Below are positions 26,001-35,000 of a stretch of DNA of 60,000 bases, piece after piece; within the stretch, counting starts at the first letter, position 1; each line of letters opens with the position of its first letter. Position numbers and translations under genes: made by a program. The stretch is from the NCBI GenBank assembly GCA_903813345.2, contig CAIIXF020000009.1:25520740-25580739 (forward strand). The letters run 5' to 3'. The stretch is from Owenia fusiformis. Its lineage: Eukaryota > Annelida > Polychaeta > Sabellida > Oweniidae. A model generated the notes under the pieces. It had not been told where the DNA came from. It was given only the letters and a program-made list of their open reading frames with translations, and made no database searches.

Positions 26001-29000
26001 TTTTCAAAAATAGGCAGTTTTCACCATTTTGAGCACTTTTAAAGTGATTCTGGGACAAAAATTGGGCACATGGCACGAGAACTATTCATTGAAGTTAGAA
26101 ATGTTCACCATGTGCTTTGTAGGATATTGGCAAAATAGTATTGTTATAAATGAACTGAATATTTTAAACAGCGCTATGCAAAAGTATAGGATCCCATTCA
26201 AGGTGTTCTTGAATACAGTGATTTTACAAAAAAAATTGTCAGTTGGACTACATCAAACATGAGCATCTCTTTAAATGATAACAGCAGCATTCAGCTTGAA
26301 AGGTTTTGTTGTTTATTTTACAAAAAGTTAAACTGGTAAGAAAAATTAATTTTCCAGGTTTGGAAAAAGCTACAGCAGATCAATGTATATCTTAACTTAT
26401 TCATTAGCTGTTAGATAAACCGCAGATAAAGCCTGAAAACATCTTAATTCCCATGGTAATAGTAAACAAACAAATGGAGAAATCAACACATACATAGTGC
26501 CATAACAATTAACAAAGTAAGCAGTATTATCTATCCAGAAACATGCTTCAAATTTAAGTCTTACATAACAAGTTGATTACTCAGAGAGCGGATCATTTTT
26601 ATGCAAACTGAATTTTTGAGATTGCAACCCCAACACCTTATCTTTTGCATTAACAACAGGCTTTTTATTTATTATTTATTAATAATTACATGTATTAATC
26701 ATGCAATATTTTTTTTGTCTTCAAAATTGAAGAAAGTGATAAGAAACTGAATTTGGTGGTAAAATGGTACCTACCCATTAGTACTTGGTCCTGATTGGCT
26801 ATCAGAGTCAATGTTGGCTTCACCAAAGTCTTCAAATTGTTCTTCATTTTCACTAGCAGTATCTTCAGTGTTTTGGCTGGAAAAAATGAATCATGAAAAA
26901 ACACATATAGCAGCAACAATCACTGCCACATGCTGCCACATTCAAAATCTCTTCCATTAATGCACAAAGTCTGATGAGAGCTTGACCATGTCTACAGTTT
27001 TCAAATTAACGCAACCCTTCCTTCTCATTTTCATCACTTCTTACTTTTAATTTTGACGACAGTATATAATTTATTGTTTTGTTTATTTAATTGCCTGTAA
27101 TGCCCCAAGGTGCTTGACATATACAATTTGTACATGTATCATTAGTGCATGAACTCGTATTAAAATACTGAGAATTCTTACATGTGGTGAGCTACTATGA
27201 AGTCATAAAAGATGGTTATATTTTTTCCTTTCACTTTAAGAGGCTGACACTCATTTCATATTGAAATTCCAATAAAAGGCCCTTAGGATACATATGAGAT
27301 CAGGTTTTTGATGCTATCATTACCTTAGTAACATAAATGAATAAATAAACAAATGAATAACCACTTACTATTTGCTATTCTCTGCAGATTTGGAGCTTAT
27401 TGCGCTGTCTCCGTCGTCCTCAGAATTCTGTTGAGGCTTGAGATTATCGTGTACAAAACTTGTTAATGTTGAAGCTTCTTCATCTGTCATTGTATCATAT
27501 TCATTGTATGTGCTCACCTCTGAAGGGGTCTCGTTAGTCTGCAAATTTCAAGAAAGAAATACAGTAAAACCTGTTAAGTGGAACACCTCTGTAAGTAGAA
27601 CACCTGCCATAAGTAAAATGATTTTCACAGTTCCGCAACCTATTGACTTATTGTTAAATGAACCTCTGTAAGTAGAATACCTCCCCCAAGTGAAACACAT
27701 CAGAGGTGTACAAGGAGTTCCACTTACACAAGTTTCACCGTCCAGTCATATTTCTGATTATACCAGTATTTTCATCATGAATAATTCAATACAAAAAATC
27801 AAATTTATGACAAGAGATAATATTAGTTGAAAAGCCATTTTGACAAAGCATTGGCTCATTTTAATTTTGCCAGCAATAGAATTCACATAGTAAATTATAA
27901 ACTTTTTCATGTTATCCTATTTTATAAAAAAAAACATGGCTGATCTGAACTTACATGTGTCGTTCTCGCAAAATAAAATGTAAAAAATATAAATACGATG
28001 TAGAAGTCTGTCTTACTATACTTGACACTTACTTAAAACAATAACCATAAAATAATACAATGCATCAGACATAGATCTCTGTTTTATCTTTGAGGGCTAT
28101 TATGTATGACATTACATTAAGTGCAATTCAATGTTTATCTAACCTTGTTTGCACTTATAAATGAACAGTATAAGGGGAGGGGGGTATATAAGGCATGGTT
28201 TCATAAGGAATGAAACCTATGTCAGAACATCAGTAATATATATGGGCATATATTATAGATTTTTGAAAAGAACAGATTCCATCAATATCTTGTCGAATTG
28301 TGAAGTATAATTGCTACTACAGTTATGATCCCTGTATTTGGGAAGATGTTTCATCATTTTATGTTTGATAACCAAATGTGCAACCATACAATTTGCAAAA
28401 CATATTTTCATGGTATATATTTCATAGAAAGTGAGAAAAATAATTTGGATCTTACTTTATGCATGTTCCTTGTTTGTTTTTTACATTATACATGTTCATA
28501 TTTTTAATTTACAAAAATACCCTGATGTTTAATTTTTAAGTAAGCTAAACAGCTGGAAAGATCCAAAGTTGAAAAAATTAGATCATTTCTGAAGTTTTTT
28601 GCTAAAATAATGGACTCCACTTTTGTATGTCTCAGATATTTAAAATAATGCCAATAATGAAGTTCGTATAGCCTCTTGTAATTTTGAGAGTTTCAGCCAT
28701 GTTATTTTTGAGGTCATACTTCCAAATAAACAACAGAAAACATCAACATGCAAGAGGCCACACATTGTTTTGCTTAACGTGACTTATGATCTTGATTGGA
28801 CATCAGGGTGCAGAGAAATCGTAATTTTACGGACTGGCTTCATGAAAAAATAAACAGGGTGATAGGCTACCTTAAGCCACAAAACAATCTGGAACATACA
28901 AAAATGTCTTGAATTATGTAATTTTCAATTTAGTGATAGTCAATCCCAAATAAGCCTGTGAATTAAAACTGTATATGTCATCAAATTTTGAATGGGACTT

Positions 29001-32000
29001 CTTATGAGTAAAGCAGGAATTTGTTGAAATACTATTGGCTGTTACAAGTAGAGTGTCCTCAAAGCAATACAATAAGGAAGGTTTATTAAATTACTTTACA
29101 ACTTTACAGGAATTCAATGATGACTTAGCCTCCACGTGTATGAATGTTGCACCACTATTTCAACATCTAATCTGATATATACCATATAACCAATAGAGGT
29201 TTTCTCATTCTAGAGTACCCTTTCAGATATACACACCTCAACGAAAACTTAACCAGTACTATTCAGTCACCATTTTCAATTCAAACGATCTAACATTCTA
29301 GAATAACAAAATGGCAACGGAACAACATATGATATAAGATGCATATAAAACCAAAGACAAACGCATTCTCATCATTGGAGATATCCATGGATGTTTAGAT
29401 GAGTTTCAAGAACTGCTTCAAAAGGCTGATGTACTGGACAATGAAAGACAGCAGGTGAAACAGGATTGTATAGTGATTCTAGCAGGGGATATGGTCAACA
29501 AGGGACCAAAATGTTTTGAGACGGTTAAATATATCCAGACTTTAGGACCCAACTTATATTGCATAAGAGGTAATCATGAAGACCTCGTCATCAAAGAGCT
29601 GCCAATAAAACCTGCAAGTCATTGGGCGAAAAAATTATCCAAGCAAGACCTCATATTTTTAGGGAACATGCCATATACGCTAGCATTACCAGCACTAAAT
29701 GTAATAGTTGTCCATGCGGGACTTTTCTCAGGGATTCCAATACAAAAACAAACGATACGAGTAATGACATGGACCAGGAATATCATCACAAATGATGCTG
29801 GACAGCCATTGGTCTCGTTGGATCATGACAGAAACGGCTGTCATTGGGGCGAACTCTGGAAAGGCCCTGAACATGTATTTTATGGACACGACTCAAGAAG
29901 AGGCCATGATGAAGAAGGGAATCCAATAATTCAACGTCATGAATACTGTACAGGACTTGACACTGGATGTGTTAAAGGCATATGTCTTAAGGAATGTTTA
30001 TCAGTGAAACAAAACCACATGGACAAGGTGAAGTAGTGTCTGTTAGAGCTGCCAAAGACTACAGATTTAAAAAATAATATTATTGTGGATTCTATGTCTT
30101 ATGGAGTGCAGTTAACCTGCATTTTGAATTTCAGATCAAATTATGTATAAAGGATATGTGTGAAAGAAAGAATCGTTTTCAAAAATATTTACAAAAAGAT
30201 TATATGATATGGGACAAGATAAAAATAAAGACACAAATTATTACTCCATGATATAAGGTGCCAGGAATGAATGTTTTGTGGTTTGTACGGTGATTGGTAG
30301 AATGCATATTTTGGTTTGATTAATTAAGTAAATATGTCAACATTAAATCATGAAGAAAATAAACTGATGTAATGGTTGTGATGTAAAATCAGATCTGTAC
30401 TTACAGAGCTGAGAGTATCCTCCTCTGGAATAAGCGTATCATTGCTCCCTATACTTCCCTCAGGATTACGAGGACTTAAGGTAGAATGCTCTGAAAAGAG
30501 AGAATTTTATCATATGATGAATATGTAACTTTTTAAAGTACATTGTATGTTAAATGCAGAACAGCAAAAATACAAGAATGAAAATGTATGTCAATATAAA
30601 TAAAATGTTACACCATAATAAGGCTAAATGGATTTCAAAAATTGACCGAGTGATAGAAAGAACTATTTATATGAGAAAATTTGCATTGCCAGGGCCTACC
30701 TTAATATTTGTGTATGGCATGTATCATGCATGCAATTTTGATAGGGTATCAATATCTACCATAAAAATTCATCAATAAATTACATGTTTAATACAGATTT
30801 TAATGTTCTTGGTTATCTATATTACTTACCACCAAACTTATTTATCACCGAAATTATCACAGTTCACAGATATGATGTAGTACATGTACATGCACTAAGT
30901 AATATATGTGACATATGCATGTATAAAATAAATAGAGCTATTGAGCCAAAAGACTGAATAAAATCCTAAATGGGTAATTTTCAATGTGAAGAGTATATTA
31001 CTCGGGTTAGAAGGTGTGACAAAAGTGCACAAAATGACTTGGTGAGCTGGATGGAGTTTCTCTGTATTTTTCATTCTATTAGGGTTTCCTGCATTAGGAA
31101 TTGCGCCTGCGAAGCATATAACTCTTGCGACCATATCTAAATACTGGTCCCACCTCTGCAAGGCAAAGTAAATAGGGGAGGATGGGGTCAAGAGACTTGC
31201 TGCAAGCTCTGTCTACCAACCCTATGCAGAAATATTTACACTCCATCTATTCCAGAAACCTTATGTTGAAGTGTACCTTTAAGACCTTATATGACTCAGG
31301 AGTAAAAAGCAAGGTCTTAAAAGAGATCAAATTCTGAAATAATTCTTCTGGTAAGATACAATTGGGAAACATCAACAATAACAAGGCTAATTTTATTTCT
31401 CAAGTGACCTACAGACACTATAAGTCAGCAGCTGAACAATATAACGAGAAAACATTGCCATATTAAACCTACTGAAGTTATTCATCTTTGGAAAATAATA
31501 TATAGGCAATACTTATATCATGCATCCCTTGTATAATCCTTCAAACCAGTGAACCAAATATTGATTACTTCTTTCTTTTTAACAATTGTCAACCTCCGAT
31601 CACAGGGCTTCAAAATCCAGAATTTCTTCGTTCTTTCTTTTTACCCCCTGCGATAAGCAGTTAGCATTTCCCCGATTAAGAACTCGCAATCTGACTGGCT
31701 GTCGCAACACTGCGACAAAAATCATGTATACGTCATTGTGCACAATTAGATCACGTGATTCACTTTAATCGCGCGCTTCCAAATTGGTTATAGCAGGGGG
31801 AAGAAGGAGGTACGGATTCTGGATACCTGCTTAGGAGGATGAACTATTGTAAATGTTCAGCAAATATCTTCAAAAAACATGTGAAATGTGATTTAGGAAA
31901 TTGACAATAGTGTTGAAGTGATAAGAAATTTGGTTTTGCAAATTGGAACTCGAAAACATCACTAATTAGGGACAATAGTTTAAATATACCTTTACAGGTG

Positions 32001-35000
32001 TTATATGAGAGAGACAATGACCTAATTTGGCATGTTAGAAATTCAAACAATTAAGATCTACTGCTGATCTAATTGCTGGCGGTCAAATTGCATTGTTCTC
32101 ATATAATGTTGGCAAGAGAATGGGATATAAGCACGCAGCCATGTGTTTTAAGGTAGGCAGATGGGGTCTACTTAAAAGACCCTTAAATTATGCATATTGT
32201 ACTTTCATTCAATCTTTGTTCACTCGGCCCCCATCTGAACACGGTGAAGACTGAGCGTGAGAAGATCCTTTCATTCTATCAAAATAATTTTTTCTAAATA
32301 CCTTATACTTTCTGATTTTCTGGAACTTATACAGGGTGTTTCATAATGACTGTCCCCCCATCCACAGGCAATCCTACTTCACATGCCCCCATAATCTATA
32401 TACCATAATAAAGCGTATTCAATTCTGGACTTATGTGCCAAATATTAGAATGCTTGGTCTTTGACAACATAACTTGTGAACTTATATTTTGTAGCCACAA
32501 TCCCCTCAATTTGCATGATTTGTGACTACTATTCCTGATGGATTTAAAGAGAAAAGCAGATCGCTATATTATCCATTGTATCATTTAGAGCTCTCTGGGC
32601 ATTTCTTTGAACTATTTAATGCTTTTATCTTTCAAATATTATCAAGATATATCTTCAACATCCATCAAATGTTAGAAGTTGTACATTACTATACCCAATA
32701 GTGTATTGAGGCATGGTTATCATAGCTGTTTGCAGGGTACATGGCTAATGTTGGAAAAAATGTGGCTTTCAGATTCTATGCTAAAGATAAAATGGGTACC
32801 TTTTATAGAGATATGTAGCAAGTTGTAAAAAATGTTAAGCTAAAGTTGATTCAATAAGTCCAGAACTGACCAAGCTTTCATATGATATATAACACATGGG
32901 GGTATGCTATTCAGGATTGGTGGTTGATGGGGGGACGGTCATTATGAAACACCCTGTATAGTATACCATACTGTATATTTGCTTAATTATTAAATGGGAA
33001 ATGTGATTTAGTAATCAAGGGGTCACATATAACAACTGTTCATTCAATTAATTATCTGATTTGTAATCAGTACCTGAGTAGTGTCTAATTGGTTTTTATC
33101 ACTGATTTACTATAGAATATAAAACCACAGATTGAACAGTTCGAGTATGAACATACAAACTGTTGCCCTGCACAGTATACACATTCAATAGTTTAAAAAT
33201 TGATTTTACGTTTTATGATTATATGATGAAAACACCTTGTGCATGTATTAATATCTGTGAGGTGAAAGGTTGTAATATGTTTTTGAATGACATTGATTTC
33301 GATTTTCTAGTCTAGCTACAAGACCTTGCACACGCGTGTGAGAAGGTGTTTAGTCAAGTAGAGGGGGGGGGGGGGGTCACAGAGGCTTCTAGCTAGACTG
33401 AATCCTTAATAATGAATGTTGTCTGCATTAGACCTTCACCCCAATATCCTACAGCCAATATATTTTGGTATACGGATGTAGGGGGAAATGCATTAAATTT
33501 GATCTTAATTGGAAAAGTAAACCAATCAGGGTTACAAAATTATCAACAATCAAGGCCATTATGTTCTGTATATGGCCATTGAATTCATATTCTGTATGAT
33601 TTTCCAGAAAATGTGAATTATGCAGAGAGTAACCACTTGACAAAATCTGATAACTTAAAGTAAAATGGTAATGAAAGTGTAACAATTTGTTACAGAAACC
33701 AATCAGCAACCCCTGATGTCTGGTCACAAAAAATGAAGGTTAAAAAAATATGATATTCTACATGGAATTTCTATCTAATTCTGATGATGTTTTGTCAACG
33801 ATATTTTATATTGTTTGTTAAACATGCATGATAATACACACATTTTACTTTCTGCCAGAACACCCATTTTGTTGTTAATTATCAAGTTTTCAATTTTCTT
33901 TGTCTAGATAAGGGAAAAATTGCATCTAACACCGGCTATATAAGGTGATCACATTTCATATTCTCTTCCACTTTCAAGGTGTTTACAATATAAGAAGGGG
34001 AAGTAAGTGAAACTTATGAATAAATCAAGCACTTTCAATTGTCATGAGACAACATTTGAATATCTTTCATGATGGTGCTTCACTTCTGCCACACTGCAGC
34101 TATGGAAAGAAGGGAAATACCCTTGGACCAAGAATGACATTTAAGGTAAATCTGAACTTTTTTAAGCTGACAACCTACAGACAAACAGCCATTGGATAAA
34201 CAAGAGTATTTGCGATACAATGCAATGATCCGGCAAACCAGAATGCTATTATTACTAACTGCTATGCAGGTATGACCGTCAATTAATTAATCAATATCTA
34301 GGTTATATTCTTATGTCAGATGTGAGAGAAATCTAGATGACTCAATGACTGTTGGTAAACATGATTTTAACGTATATTTATAATTTATAAATGATTTCTA
34401 TACATAAACCGTTTATCAATGAGTATTATATCTAGCTGGGTAAAAACATACCTTTTTACAGGTAAAAACACCAATATGTACCTTTTTTCATTGATTTACC
34501 TTGGATGTGTGCATGAGACTGTTTTCTATTATTTGGGACATTTGTTAGAGTTACCCAGCAGGTTTAATTGCTTCATCCAATCCTTTGTTACAAAACTTTC
34601 TATCAAAATGCTTCAGAACAAAGCGATTTAACCCTGCAGGTACCACCAGATATAACAGGTACCATTATTAAACCTTTCTCAATATTAAGTAGTCTGTGAG
34701 GGATGTATACTGTATAACATAATACTGTTGAATGTCCTGGTACAAGATTATTGATTCTACTTTGTAATCTTCTTTGTGAATAAAATAACATTAGATTGAT
34801 TCATGATTGAATAATAAACAAGTACTCTTACAAGGTTATATTATATTGTGCGGTGATTTAGCTAATAAAATTACAGTTGATATGATTCTTGAATTTAAAA
34901 AGAACATCTAGTTGTAATAAAAATGTTCTATTTTAACCAGAATAAAGTTGGTAACTTGTCTGTCATCATGCTCTCTTAGTTTATCTTGGCAGTTTTGAAA

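Noticed and set aside
29455-30036. GTG at 29455 as the true start of the phosphatase
   Set aside because: It would remove the GDIHG metal-binding motif, which lies in the same frame upstream, so it cannot be the functional start.
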